Below are positions 41,633-50,334 of a DNA stretch of 64,000 nucleotides, piece after piece; the first letter of the stretch is position 1, and every line of letters starts with the position of its first letter. This DNA comes from Guopingia tenuis (GTDB lineage Bacteria; Bacillota; Clostridia; Christensenellales; Christensenellaceae), in NCBI RefSeq assembly GCF_014384805.1, contig NZ_JACRSS010000001.1, positions 806,001-870,000 on the forward strand, read 5' to 3'. The position numbers and the translations under genes are program-made. The notes under the pieces are model-generated. The model had not been told where the DNA came from and made no database searches. It saw nothing but the letters and a program-made list of their open reading frames with translations.

Positions 41633-42349
41633 ATGAGTCCGGTTCTCATCATCCTCCTTTTCGCCGGGGCGGTTCTCCTGTTCGTCTTGTATATCATCCT
41701 GCGGGCCAAGGTGCAGCAGATTTCCCTGCGCGCCTTTGGAACCCGGGATATTCAGGAAGGGCTCTCCCAGGCTGAGCGCGAGGCAAATGATACCCCCCGC
41801 TCGGTTTCCGGAGGCGACGCTCTCTATCTCCCCCAGATTCTCCGGGATTTTCCGGAGTTCAACCGGGAACTGGCGGTTTCCCAGATAGAAACCTGCCTGC
41901 GGGACGTCTTTTCAGGGATCGAGACCGGGCAGGCGGCGGAAAAGCCTCTATACGGCCCGGCGGTTCTTTCCTTTGTCCGGGACCGTATCGATGACCTGGC
42001 GGCAGAGGGAAACGAGGTGCATTTTAGCGGCCTTTGCTTCCATCGCACCGCCATCAGCCGGTATCTGCCAATGGGATACGACCGCACCATTCGCTTTCAG
42101 TCCGCCTTTGAGGTTTTCCGGAGCGAAAACGGCGGCCCGGCCCGGAAACAGCAGGAAAAATACCAGCTGGACTATACCTACACGCTCAGGGAGGACGGCG
42201 GCGCCGCGGCGCAGGTTTCTCTGCGCTGCCCGCATTGCGGCGCTCCGGTGAGCAAGATCGGCGAAAAGATCTGCCCCTATTGCGGGAACGGGGTTGTTTC
42301 TCCCCTCTCCCAGACCTGGCGGATCACAAATATACAGCCTTGCAAATAG
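41633..42349 (+). CDS. membrane protein with zinc ribbon, partner of the Tim44-like gene
   Basis: 238 residues, beginning 15 bp after the previous stop. One N-terminal membrane helix (about 4-25), then a soluble region with weak Tim44-like pattern (DFPEFNRELAVSQIETCLRDVF) and beta strands. The C-terminus repeats the previous protein's plan: CPHCGAPVSK, CPYCGN, then a Trp-containing strand (QTWRITNIQ). The two proteins thus look like diverged relatives. ATG 41633 is preferred to GTG 41627 by spacing from GGCGGGG. The family has no name I can assign. Confidence 0.8.
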   Translation: MSPVLIILLFAGAVLLFVLYIILRAKVQQISLRAFGTRDIQEGLSQAEREANDTPRSVSGGDALYLPQILRDFPEFNRELAVSQIETCLRDVFSGIETGQAAEKPLYGPAVLSFVRDRIDDLAAEGNEVHFSGLCFHRTAISRYLPMGYDRTIRFQSAFEVFRSENGGPARKQQEKYQLDYTYTLREDGGAAAQVSLRCPHCGAPVSKIGEKICPYCGNGVVSPLSQTWRITNIQPCK

Positions 42350-42378
42350 CTGAATAGAAAAAAGAAAGGAAGAATCTC

Positions 42379-43695
42379 ATGGGTTTAATCAAAGCTGGCC
42401 TCTCCGCGATTCGCGGCGAACTGGCCGATCAATGGAAAGAGTACATCTACTGTGATTCCATGGACGCCAACGTCCTCGTGGAAAAAGGCGCTGTCCGCAT
42501 CGTTGCCGGCAGCTCCAACACCAAGCGCAACGACAACATCATCACCGACGGTTCAAAAATCGCCGTCAACGAAGGGCAGTGTATGCTCATCGTGGAAAAC
42601 GGCAAAATCGTGGACTTTTCCGCCGAGCCGGGCGCCTTTATCTATCGGACGGGCACCGAGCCTTCCCTGTTCGACAGCGGCTGGAAGGGCCTCAAAGAGA
42701 GCTTTAAAAAGGTCGGCAAGCGGTTCACCTTCGGCGGCCAGATCGAGAACGATCAGCGGGTCTATTATGTAAATCTGAAGGAAATCCCCAACAATAAGGT
42801 GGGTGTGGGCGACGTGCCTTTCCGGGACAGCGAATTCGGCTTCACCATCATGCTCAAGGGCTATGGCACCTATTCCTATCGCATCACCGACCCCATCATG
42901 TTCTATACCAACGTCTGCGGCAATGTCACCGATACCTATACCCGTGACCGGATTGACGAGCAGCTGAAAACCGAGGTGCAGCACAATCTGCAGCCGGCTC
43001 TGGGAAAGATCGCCCTCAAAGGCATCGCTTACGACCAGCTTCCCCTCTATACCAACGAAATCGCCGACGAGCTGAATAAGGAGCTGACGCAGGAATGGGT
43101 GGAGCTTCGGGGAATCTCTGTCGTTTCCGTCGCCCTGGCTTCCATTACGCCGGATGCCGAGAGCGCCAAGAAGATCTCGGAATTCCAGGAATCCCGGGTG
43201 TATACCAATGCCCAGATGATGGGCGCCCGTCTGGGAACCGCGCAGGCGACAGCCATGGAAAATGCCTCCAAAAATTCCGCAGGCGCCATGACTGGCTTCC
43301 TTGGCATGGGCTTTGCCCAGCAGGCAGGCGGCATGAATGCCGGCGAGCTTTATAAAATGGGGCAGCAGGGCGGCCCGGGCGGCGCTCCTTCCGGCGGCGG
43401 AGCCGCTCCGGCAGCGAACACCTGGAAATGTGCCTGCGGTGCCGCCAACACGGGCAAGTTCTGTTCGGAATGCGGCGCACCCCGCCCGGCAGAGCAGGCG
43501 GGCTGGAAATGCGAAAAGTGCGGCGCGGTAAACAAGGGCAAATTCTGCTCGGAATGCGGCGCGAAAAAGCCGACGGGCGAGCTGCTCTATAAGTGCGATA
43601 AATGCGGCTGGGAGCCGGAAGACCCGGCGCATCCGCCGAAATTCTGCCCGGAATGCGGCGATCCCTTCAATGCGGATGACGCCACTTCCAAATAA
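42379..43695 (+). CDS. SPFH-domain protein with C-terminal zinc ribbons (YdjI-like)
   Basis: 438 residues. An SPFH/band-7 domain of the virion-core-protein-like group covers about 1-285 (begins GLIKAGLSAIRGELADQWKEY). A Gly/Ala-rich linker (about 305-350) follows. Three zinc ribbons close the protein: CACG..FCSECG, CEKCG..FCSECG and CDKCG..FCPECG. No membrane helix, so association with membrane would be through the upstream proteins. In Bacillus subtilis a similar SPFH protein, YdjI, works with membrane partners YdjG/YdjH and PspA in envelope stress; no pspA is seen here. AAAGGAAG precedes the ATG. Confidence 0.88.
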   Translation: MGLIKAGLSAIRGELADQWKEYIYCDSMDANVLVEKGAVRIVAGSSNTKRNDNIITDGSKIAVNEGQCMLIVENGKIVDFSAEPGAFIYRTGTEPSLFDSGWKGLKESFKKVGKRFTFGGQIENDQRVYYVNLKEIPNNKVGVGDVPFRDSEFGFTIMLKGYGTYSYRITDPIMFYTNVCGNVTDTYTRDRIDEQLKTEVQHNLQPALGKIALKGIAYDQLPLYTNEIADELNKELTQEWVELRGISVVSVALASITPDAESAKKISEFQESRVYTNAQMMGARLGTAQATAMENASKNSAGAMTGFLGMGFAQQAGGMNAGELYKMGQQGGPGGAPSGGGAAPAANTWKCACGAANTGKFCSECGAPRPAEQAGWKCEKCGAVNKGKFCSECGAKKPTGELLYKCDKCGWEPEDPAHPPKFCPECGDPFNADDATSK

Positions 43696-43710
43696 TCTAT
43701 CTGCATAGTC

Positions 43711-43745
43711 AAAAGGCCGGTTTTTTATAACCCGGCCTTTTTATT
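43711..43745 (+). terminator. terminator of the SPFH module
   Basis: AAAAGGCCGG pairs with CCGGCCTTTTT; T-run follows. Confidence 0.85.
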
Positions 43746-44013
43746 TTCCTCCGTCTTTGGGACATGGGGCTTTCTCAAGTATCCACCCGGTGCTGCGGAT
43801 TCACCGATGATGATTCTGAAAAACCGCCGGCTTGCCTTTCGGCCATTCCCGCCTCCATGAGAGTTATGATCCCGCCAGACATGCGCGGAGAATTATGGTT
43901 TGGGAGAACAAATCTCCATGAACGCAGCAAGTTCATGTCCAAACGGCCCATAGGCAATCCGCGACGAACCATATTCCCGCCTAAAATCTCATTCTCCGAC
44001 AGCCCTTGCCAAA
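43746..44013. other. gene-free stretch
   Basis: Open frames on both strands lack ribosome sites and recognised motifs; no hairpin stands out. Confidence 0.4.
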
Positions 44014-44511
44014 TTACAGAACCGTATGTGTCTCGGTTTCCAATCGCTTTTCCATGATATACTCTTCTCCGCTTTCCCGGATCACCAAAAAGCCTAATCT
44101 CCGATATAAATGAAGCGCCGCGTTGGCCTTCTGCACGGACAGCGACACCCGCCCATACCCGCTTTTTTCCAGCGCGGAAAACATCCGCTGCATCAATGCC
44201 ATGCCCACGCCCCGGCCGCGCCATGGCGCAAAGACAGCGATGGCAAGGGAGGGTGTCTGTTCATCTATATGCCCATAGTCTTCCATGATGCGCGTCCAGA
44301 CCGCGCCTATCACCCGTCCGTCTGCCTCCGCAGCCCAGGCTCGGTCGCAGATTCCTCTGCCAAAACCCGCAATGTACACCTGCAATTCGCTTCTCTCCAA
44401 AATAGAACGCGGCGGAGGCTCTGTTCCCGGGGGAACAAAGATCGCCTCATATAAAAAATCCTTCAGCAGCGGATATTCCTCCTCGCGCATCTCTCGTATC
44501 GCATAGTCCAT
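44014..44511 (-). CDS. GNAT-family N-acetyltransferase (RimI-like)
   Basis: 165 residues; AAGGAGGC lies 8 bases before the ATG. Motif A is SLAIAVFAPWRGRGVGMALM, the acetyl-CoA pyrophosphate loop (RGRGVG). Motif B is RVSLSVQKANAALHLYRRLGF, with the Asn and Tyr typical of the family. The substrate is unknown. It stands alone, upstream of and divided from the EF-G-like gene by the latter's terminator. Confidence 0.92.
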   Translation of the reverse strand: MDYAIREMREEEYPLLKDFLYEAIFVPPGTEPPPRSILERSELQVYIAGFGRGICDRAWAAEADGRVIGAVWTRIMEDYGHIDEQTPSLAIAVFAPWRGRGVGMALMQRMFSALEKSGYGRVSLSVQKANAALHLYRRLGFLVIRESGEEYIMEKRLETETHTVL

Positions 44512-44629
44512 CTTTTTTTTGCCTCCTTTTTCAAACCGCTTAGCCGTTCCCGGCTTTTTTCCATATTCCCCGTACCCGGAGCCTTTTGTTCCAATGCTCC
44601 CAAACTATGCGGCGCCTTTCGCGGGCAAC

Positions 44630-44662
44630 AAAAAGGGAGCGGGCTTTTGCTCCGCTCCCGGC
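44630..44662 (-). terminator. terminator of the EF-G-like gene
   Basis: GGGAGCGG and CCGCTCCC pair; the minus strand continues in TTTTTG. Confidence 0.88.
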
Positions 44663-44671
44663 TTTTGTCTG

Positions 44672-46756
44672 TTATTTCTCCTCTTCCATGTCCTTCTTGG
44701 CCTGCTCAATGATCTTGGCAGCCATCTGGGCGGGAACCTCTTCATACCGCTCAAACTCGATATGGAAGGTGCCGCGGCCCTGGGTCATGGAGCGCAGGTC
44801 GGTGGCATATTTAACCATTTCGCTCATGGGAACTTCGGCCACAACCTGCTGGATGCCGTCTTCCTGGGGATTCATGCCCAGAATCCGGCCCCGCCGGCGG
44901 TTCATGTCGCCGATGATATCGCCCATGTATTCATCCGGAATGTAAACCTCGGCCTTGCCAATGGGCTCCAGAAGAACCGGATTGGCCGCCGCACAGGCCG
45001 CCTTATAGGCCAGGCGGGCCGCCGACTTGAAGGCAACTTCCTTGGAATCGACAGGATGGTATTTTCCGTCAAACAGCGTCGCCTTGATGCCCACCATGGG
45101 GTATCCCGCCAGAACGCCATGCTTAATGCTCTCCCGCAGGCCCTTTTCCACAGCCGGGATATATTCCTTGGGAACCACGCCGCCCACGATGGCATTGACA
45201 AATTCAAAATCGGAAGAACCGTCCATAATCGGCTCGAACCGGATCTGCACCACGCCGAACTGCCCCGCGCCGCCGGACTGCTTTTTGTGCTTGCCTTCGG
45301 CCTCGGCAGACTTGCGGATGGTTTCCCGATAGGCCACCTTCGGATCGGAAAGCGCAGCCTCCACGCCGAACTTGTTCTTCAGCTTCTGGCAGATGACTTC
45401 GATATGCATTTCACCCATGCCGCATAGGAGCGTGTCGCCGGTTTCGGCATTCTTCTCGATGCGGAAGGTGGGATCCTCTTCTTCCAAACGGTGCAGGCCC
45501 GCAAAAACCTTTTCCTCTTCGCCCTGCTTCTTGGCCGTGACAGCCAGGCTGATGCAGGGTTCGCCAAATTCCAGAGCATCAAAGGTCAGCTTATCCGAGG
45601 CCGAGCAGAGGCTGTCGCCCGTCGTCGTAAACTGCAGCTTTGCCAGGGCGCCGATATCCCCCGCCTGGAGCGCATCCACGTTGACCAGCTTTTTGCCGCG
45701 CATGATGGAAATATTGCCGAATTTTTCTCCCTTGCCTGCGCGCACATTGATAATCGCCGTATCCGGCTTCAAAATGCCGCGGAATACCTTGATCAGGTTG
45801 ATCCGGCCCACAAACGGGTCGGCAATGGTTTTCAGCACCTGGGCCGCGAAATGGCCTTCAGCGCTGCACTTGATTTCCACATCCTCGCCCTTTTCGTTCA
45901 CAGCATGGACCGGCTTCGCCTTATCCGCTGCGGGCATATAGGCCGCCAGAGCATCCGCCAGCTCTTTTACACCCAGGTTCTGCGTAGCCGAAGTGGCAAA
46001 CACGGGAACGACATCCAAAGATTCAATGCCCAGAAGAAGTCCCTTCAAAATATCTTCTTTGGAAAGCTCCTCTCCTTCAAAGAATTTTTCCATCAGTTCT
46101 TCGTCGTTGGAAGCGGCATTTTCCACCAGCGCCTCCCGCAGAGTTTCCACATCCCCCGCCAGCGCTGCGGGGATATCCGTCTTTTTGTTTCCCTTGGCGT
46201 CAAAGGTATACGCCGTGTTTTCCAGGATATCCACATAGCCCTTGAAGGCCATGCCTTCCATGATGGGCAGCTGCAGCGGCGTGATGCTGGCGCCGAAGCG
46301 CTCCTTCAGCTGATCCACAGTTTTCAGGAAGTCGGCATGCTCCTTATCCATCTGGTTGACAGTGATGGCCATGGGCTTTCCGGCTTTTTTGCAGAATTTG
46401 AACGCCTTTTCCGCTCCAACGCCAACGCCCGAAAAACCGTTGGCCAGGATAAGCGCGCAGTCCGCCATATAATATGCCTGGGTCGTCTCTCCGACGAAAT
46501 CAAAGAATCCGGGAGCGTCGATCAGATTTAATTTGCAGTCGCTCCACTCCACGGGAGCCACCGCCGTCGTGATGGAGATATGCCGGCGGATTTCCTCCGG
46601 ATCATAGTCCGTGGTTGTATTTCCATCCTCCACCTTGCCGCGGCGCTCGATAGCCCCGGCGTTGGAAAGGATCGCTTCTACAAGCGTTGTTTTCCCATCG
46701 CTTCCGTGTCCGACAACAGCGATGTTTTTGATGTGAGCAGCATCGTAAACCTTCAT
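44672..46756 (-). CDS. elongation factor G-like GTPase (second FusA paralogue type)
   Basis: 694 residues from ATG 46756 (ATAGGAGG upstream). Domains in order: G domain (about 1-270) with P-loop GHGSDGKTTL, DAPGFFDF (G3) and NQMD (G4, canonical NKMD); domain II (about 290-385); domain III with GMGEMHIEV; domain IV beginning KVAYRETIRKSAE and including HKKQSGGAGQFG; domain V near the end. Compared with true EF-G, the P-loop is GHGSDGK rather than GHIDAGK, and the lysine of NKMD is Gln. This is the pattern of EF-G-like proteins of unclear role, not the housekeeping fusA next to ribosomal genes. Translation-related GTPase activity is inferred. Confidence 0.9.
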   Translation of the reverse strand: MKVYDAAHIKNIAVVGHGSDGKTTLVEAILSNAGAIERRGKVEDGNTTTDYDPEEIRRHISITTAVAPVEWSDCKLNLIDAPGFFDFVGETTQAYYMADCALILANGFSGVGVGAEKAFKFCKKAGKPMAITVNQMDKEHADFLKTVDQLKERFGASITPLQLPIMEGMAFKGYVDILENTAYTFDAKGNKKTDIPAALAGDVETLREALVENAASNDEELMEKFFEGEELSKEDILKGLLLGIESLDVVPVFATSATQNLGVKELADALAAYMPAADKAKPVHAVNEKGEDVEIKCSAEGHFAAQVLKTIADPFVGRINLIKVFRGILKPDTAIINVRAGKGEKFGNISIMRGKKLVNVDALQAGDIGALAKLQFTTTGDSLCSASDKLTFDALEFGEPCISLAVTAKKQGEEEKVFAGLHRLEEEDPTFRIEKNAETGDTLLCGMGEMHIEVICQKLKNKFGVEAALSDPKVAYRETIRKSAEAEGKHKKQSGGAGQFGVVQIRFEPIMDGSSDFEFVNAIVGGVVPKEYIPAVEKGLRESIKHGVLAGYPMVGIKATLFDGKYHPVDSKEVAFKSAARLAYKAACAAANPVLLEPIGKAEVYIPDEYMGDIIGDMNRRRGRILGMNPQEDGIQQVVAEVPMSEMVKYATDLRSMTQGRGTFHIEFERYEEVPAQMAAKIIEQAKKDMEEEK

Positions 46757-47114
46757 TTTTTTCCTCCTATACTTGCATGTATCCCATTCCGATCGCTCGG
46801 AAACACACAATTTTGATATATCGCGGCAAAATACCCTGCCGCAGGGAAAATGGTTTTAACGCGCAGCTGCGCAGAAAATTCAAAAGCAAAAATCAGCAAA
46901 AAATGGATATTAACCGCTTTTTTGAAGGAGAATCGCCCGGTTTTTGGCTTCCTGCCAACGGCGGCTAATAGGTTTGTAAATTGATGTACTTATTTATCAT
47001 ACCAGATGCCTTTGGAAAAATAAACCCATTTTTAAAAAAAAGTCATGGATTTTACAAAAGAAGTGTGAGATAATGAGTTATAAATTTACTATGTCTCATG
47101 TTAGGAGTATTTTT
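46757..47114. other. intergenic region with two inverted repeats
   Basis: GCGGCA/TGCCGC bracket about ten bases near 46813-46842, and GCGCAGCTGCGC at 46861-46872 is a perfect palindrome. Read on the minus strand they fall in the EF-G-like leader. No gene is supported. Confidence 0.45.
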
Positions 47115-47444
47115 ATGCAGAGTTGGATGGATACGGTTTTTGAAAAGCTCAGAGGATATGACGAGAAAAAAGCGACGCGTTTCATGCAGATCGCCGGTTT
47201 CCTGTTTGGCCTCATTGCATGGATTGCATTTATCATTTTGAATCGTGTGCAGGGTGGTTTTTTGGGCATTTTAGCCCTGTTGGTGTTCGCCCTTGCCTTT
47301 TTGGCCCGCGGCCGGCTCCATCGGGAAACCGGATGGAACATGCGTCCTTTTAACGTCGGCATGGCCATCGGCGTGGGGGTTGGGCTTGTTTTATGGACGG
47401 CTTACGGCGCTATCACAGGCGACCTTTTCAAAACGGTAGCGTAA
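47115..47444 (+). CDS. small membrane protein, three predicted helices
   Basis: 109 residues from ATG 47115 (AGGAG 7 bases upstream). A charged amphipathic head (MDTVFEKLRGYDEKKATR) is followed by three membrane segments at about 25-44, 49-66 and 79-98. No family recognised. It lies 51 bp before a PfkB kinase and may be co-transcribed with it and the GHMP kinase. Confidence 0.75.
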   Translation: MQSWMDTVFEKLRGYDEKKATRFMQIAGFLFGLIAWIAFIILNRVQGGFLGILALLVFALAFLARGRLHRETGWNMRPFNVGMAIGVGVGLVLWTAYGAITGDLFKTVA

Positions 47445-47495
47445 ACAGGCGCAATGCAGCACAATACCAGAAAATAAAAGATAGGGGGTTGCCAG

Positions 47496-48413
47496 ATGGT
47501 TTATGCGGTGTATTTGAATCCAACCATTGATAAAACGGTGTATATCGATTCCCTGCGGGTCGGCGGGACCAACCGGGTGGGGAAGGTTTTGTCCCAGGGG
47601 GGCGGCAAAGCCGTCAATCTGGCCGTAACCCTCCATCAAATGGATGTCCCTGTCACGGTATGCGGGTTTCTCTACAAGGGAAATTCCCGCCTGATCCGCC
47701 AATCCCTCATCGGTATTTCCACTTCCCTTTGGGAATTTCCGGGAGAGGCCCGGGTGAATACCAAGATTTTCGACCAGCAAAGCGGCGTTGTCACCGAGAT
47801 CAACGAAAGCGGCCCTGCCCTTTCCGCAGATATTTTAAAGCAGTTTGAAGCCACCTTCCTTCCCCAGATTCAAAAGGACGATATGGTGGTCTTGACGGGT
47901 TCGCTCCCGCCGGGCTGTCCGGCGGATTATTATGCGCATCTGATCGAAAAGCTGCCCTGCCGGGTAGCCGTGGACGCAGATGGCGAAACGCTGGCCCAGG
48001 CGGTGGAGAAAGCTCCCTTTCTCATCAAACCCAACCGGGATGAGCTTTCCATGCTCACCGGACTTCCCCTGGAAACCGAGGCTGAGCTCTTGTCCGCCGG
48101 GCGGGATCTTCTGGCACGGGGTGTCTCGGTCTGCGCCATTTCCCTGGGGAGCCGCGGCGCTCTCATCCTGGATGCCTCCCATGCCTATCGCGCTCTGCCG
48201 CTGACGCTGGAGGCGGATTCGACGGTAGGGGCCGGCGATTCCATGATGGCGGGTTTGTGCGCGGGGCTTTTGGAAGGAAAGGACCTGGGAGAAGCTCTTC
48301 GCCTGGGATCAGCCGCGGCGGCGGCCAGCCTTTTGCAGCCGGGAACCGGCGCAGGCGATATGGAATGCATTGCCCGGCTCCTGCCGGAAATTCAGATCCA
48401 GCAGATTCAATAG
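47496..48413 (+). CDS. PfkB-family hexose kinase (1-phosphofructokinase-like)
   Basis: 305 residues. The N-terminus AVYLNPTIDKTVYIDSL is typical of FruK/LacC kinases, with the GGGKAVNLAVTL substrate glycine motif. PNRDELSMLTG and the catalytic TVGAGDSMMAG (Asp base, GAGD anion hole) are intact. Relatives phosphorylate fructose 1-phosphate or tagatose 6-phosphate, yet no PTS genes are near. It is 28 bp before a homoserine-kinase-like gene, an unusual partner. Confidence 0.9.
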   Translation: MVYAVYLNPTIDKTVYIDSLRVGGTNRVGKVLSQGGGKAVNLAVTLHQMDVPVTVCGFLYKGNSRLIRQSLIGISTSLWEFPGEARVNTKIFDQQSGVVTEINESGPALSADILKQFEATFLPQIQKDDMVVLTGSLPPGCPADYYAHLIEKLPCRVAVDADGETLAQAVEKAPFLIKPNRDELSMLTGLPLETEAELLSAGRDLLARGVSVCAISLGSRGALILDASHAYRALPLTLEADSTVGAGDSMMAGLCAGLLEGKDLGEALRLGSAAAAASLLQPGTGAGDMECIARLLPEIQIQQIQ

Positions 48414-48441
48414 AAAAGATAAAGAAAGACGAGAAACCAAC

Positions 48442-49338
48442 ATGTATCGAGTTCATATTCCCGCCAGCAGCGGCAATATGTGCGTCGGCTTTGATTCCAC
48501 GGGCCTGGCGCTGCAAATTTATAACTCCATCGATTTCGAGGCCCGGAAAAGCGGCCTGGTGATCGAGATGGACACCCCCGCCCCTTTTATTCCCACAGAC
48601 GGGCGCAATCTCATCGTCCGGGCGGCCAGGCGGGCGGCAGACCGCATGGGCAAGCGCCTTCCCGGCCTCTATCTCAAGCAGTATAACCGCATCCCCCATA
48701 CCCGCGGCCTGGGCAGCTCCGCCGCCTGCATCGTGGGGGGAATCCTTCTGGCGGATACGCTTCTGGGCGCCGGATGGAGCCGGGAACAGGTGCTTTCCCT
48801 GGCTTCAGAAATGGAGGGGCATCCAGATAATGTGGCCCCGGCCATCTACGGCGGCGTCTGCATCTCCGCCAAGGCGGAGGACGGCTATCTGGTCCGTCCG
48901 GTTCCCGTGGGAGAGGATCTGGCGGTCTGCGTCGCCATTCCCGGCTTCACTCTTTCCACGCGGAAGGCCCGGGAAGTGCTCCCCGCGAGTGTGCCCATGA
49001 AGGACGCGGTTTCCAACATCGCCAATATGGGGCTGCTGATAGCCTCCCTGTATGAACGGGATTATACCCACCTCGGAGCAGCCCTTCACGACCGTCTTCA
49101 TGAACCATACCGCAAAACCCTCATCCAGGGATTTGACGACGTCATTCAGGCAGCCTATGACCTGGGCGCTTATGGCGCCTGCCTATCGGGCGCCGGCCCG
49201 ACCATTCTTATCTTCCTTCCTGCCGGAAAGCAGGATTTTGAGCGGCAGCTCCAGGAAAAGCTCCGCTCCATTCCCGGGGGATGGAAAGCGGTTCTGACGG
49301 ATTTTGACCGTCGGGGCGCGTTTGTGGAAACATTATAA
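48442..49338 (+). CDS. GHMP-family kinase, homoserine kinase-like
   Basis: 298 residues from ATG 48442. The ATP-binding GHMP motif HTRGLGSSAACIVGGI lies near residue 84 and the C-terminal ACLSGAGPTILIF motif is complete, as in ThrB. The N-terminal motif is altered: PASSGNMCVGFDSTGLAL where ThrB usually has P(A/G)(S/T)SANLGPGFD. Homoserine kinase (threonine synthesis) is the best family call, but the changed substrate region and the sugar-kinase neighbour make another alcohol substrate possible. No thrA or thrC is nearby. Confidence 0.85.
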   Translation: MYRVHIPASSGNMCVGFDSTGLALQIYNSIDFEARKSGLVIEMDTPAPFIPTDGRNLIVRAARRAADRMGKRLPGLYLKQYNRIPHTRGLGSSAACIVGGILLADTLLGAGWSREQVLSLASEMEGHPDNVAPAIYGGVCISAKAEDGYLVRPVPVGEDLAVCVAIPGFTLSTRKAREVLPASVPMKDAVSNIANMGLLIASLYERDYTHLGAALHDRLHEPYRKTLIQGFDDVIQAAYDLGAYGACLSGAGPTILIFLPAGKQDFERQLQEKLRSIPGGWKAVLTDFDRRGAFVETL

Positions 49339-49351
49339 TAAGGAAACAGGA

Positions 49352-49380
49352 TTCCCCTGGCAAAGCCGGGGGATTTTTTT
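49352..49380 (+). terminator. terminator of the kinase operon
   Basis: CCCCTGGC and GCCGGGGG pair (one T-G) around AAA; TTTTTTT follows. Confidence 0.88.
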
Positions 49381-49566
49381 ATCATTCGGCCTGTGCCTGA
49401 ATCCGAGCAGAGGCAAGCCGCTTCTGGCATCTGCTTTCTTCCCACTGCACATATGTTTTGCAGTGAGCGGGACAAAATCACGGGAAACGGGCTCTATTTT
49501 TTCTGTAATAAACTATACCAAAAAGGCACCGGAGGCTTCCTTTTCAGCGGACAGCCCCGGTTTATT

Positions 49567-49591
49567 TGCGGATCGGTCCGCAGGATTTTTT
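49567..49591 (+). terminator. extra terminator-like hairpin
   Basis: TGCGGA-TCGG-TCCGCA, then GGATTTTTT. A near copy of the sequence (GGATCGG.TCCGCA) recurs at about 49606. No gene is seen between it and the previous terminator. Confidence 0.5.
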
Positions 49592-49627
49592 CAATTCCCT
49601 TTTCCGGATCGGCTCCGCAAGCCACAT

Positions 49628-49656
49628 AAAAAGCAGCGGCAATTCCGCTGCTTTTT
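49628..49656 (-). terminator. terminator of the TRIC-channel gene
   Basis: AAAAAGCAGCGG pairs with CCGCTGCTTTTT around CAATT. Confidence 0.9.
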
Positions 49657-49662
49657 ATATTC

Positions 49663-50334
49663 CTATTCTCTCGTATCCTCCCGAGGGGTCCGGGGAATCC
49701 GGGGCAGATTCCAGCAATAGTGAGTCGCCAAAAACCGCAGAAGCATAACGCAAGCCGCTCCCGTGCCGATAGAAAGCCAGTCTGGGCAGCCGCCCCGGGT
49801 CATGAAATAATAAACCGTCGCTCCCAGAATCGCCGCCACGGCATACACCCGCTTTCGGAGCACCACGGGAATCTGCCCTGCCAGGATATCCCGCATCATG
49901 CCGCCGCCGATGCCCGTGATCGTCCCGACGAAAATCGAGAGGAATCCGTTATCGCCCTGCCCGCTGGCAATGGCCGTATTCACACCCACCACCACAAACA
50001 CCGCCAGCCCGACGGCATCAAATCCATTGATAACCTTCATATACCCGACGCTGAATCTCTCAATTTTATCTCCCATGCCATATTCGATAAAGAAAACGAT
50101 GGCAGCCGTCGCCACCGCCACAATGGTGTACACCGGCTTTTGAAAAAGCGTGGGAGGGGTAATCCCCAGGAGCAGATCCCGGATGGCTCCGCCGCCCACC
50201 GCCGTGATGGTTCCAAGCACCAGCGCGCCAAATATATCCACGCGCTTTTCCGCCGCCACCAGCACGCCGGAAATGGCAAACGCCACCGTTCCAATGAGCT
50301 CCGCAATAAAAAGAATCGTCTGGGTTGTGTCCAT
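49663..50334 (-). CDS. trimeric intracellular cation (TRIC) channel family protein, YadS/YicH-like UPF0126
   Basis: 223 residues with seven predicted helices arranged as two repeats: FAISGVLVAAEKR ... GGGAIRDLLLG and GVNTAIASGQGD ... GGGMMRDILAG. The GGGxxRD motif in each repeat lines the pore in bacterial TRIC structures. It probably conducts potassium or another cation, though some homologues are proposed to carry small metabolites. ATG 50334 has AGGAGG just upstream; in-frame codons before it are not supported. Confidence 0.93.
   Translation of the reverse strand: MDTTQTILFIAELIGTVAFAISGVLVAAEKRVDIFGALVLGTITAVGGGAIRDLLLGITPPTLFQKPVYTIVAVATAAIVFFIEYGMGDKIERFSVGYMKVINGFDAVGLAVFVVVGVNTAIASGQGDNGFLSIFVGTITGIGGGMMRDILAGQIPVVLRKRVYAVAAILGATVYYFMTRGGCPDWLSIGTGAACVMLLRFLATHYCWNLPRIPRTPREDTRE

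Noticed and set aside
43764..44057. Plus-strand 97-codon frame after the SPFH gene
   Set aside because: No ribosome site, no motif, overlaps the acetyltransferase 3' end.
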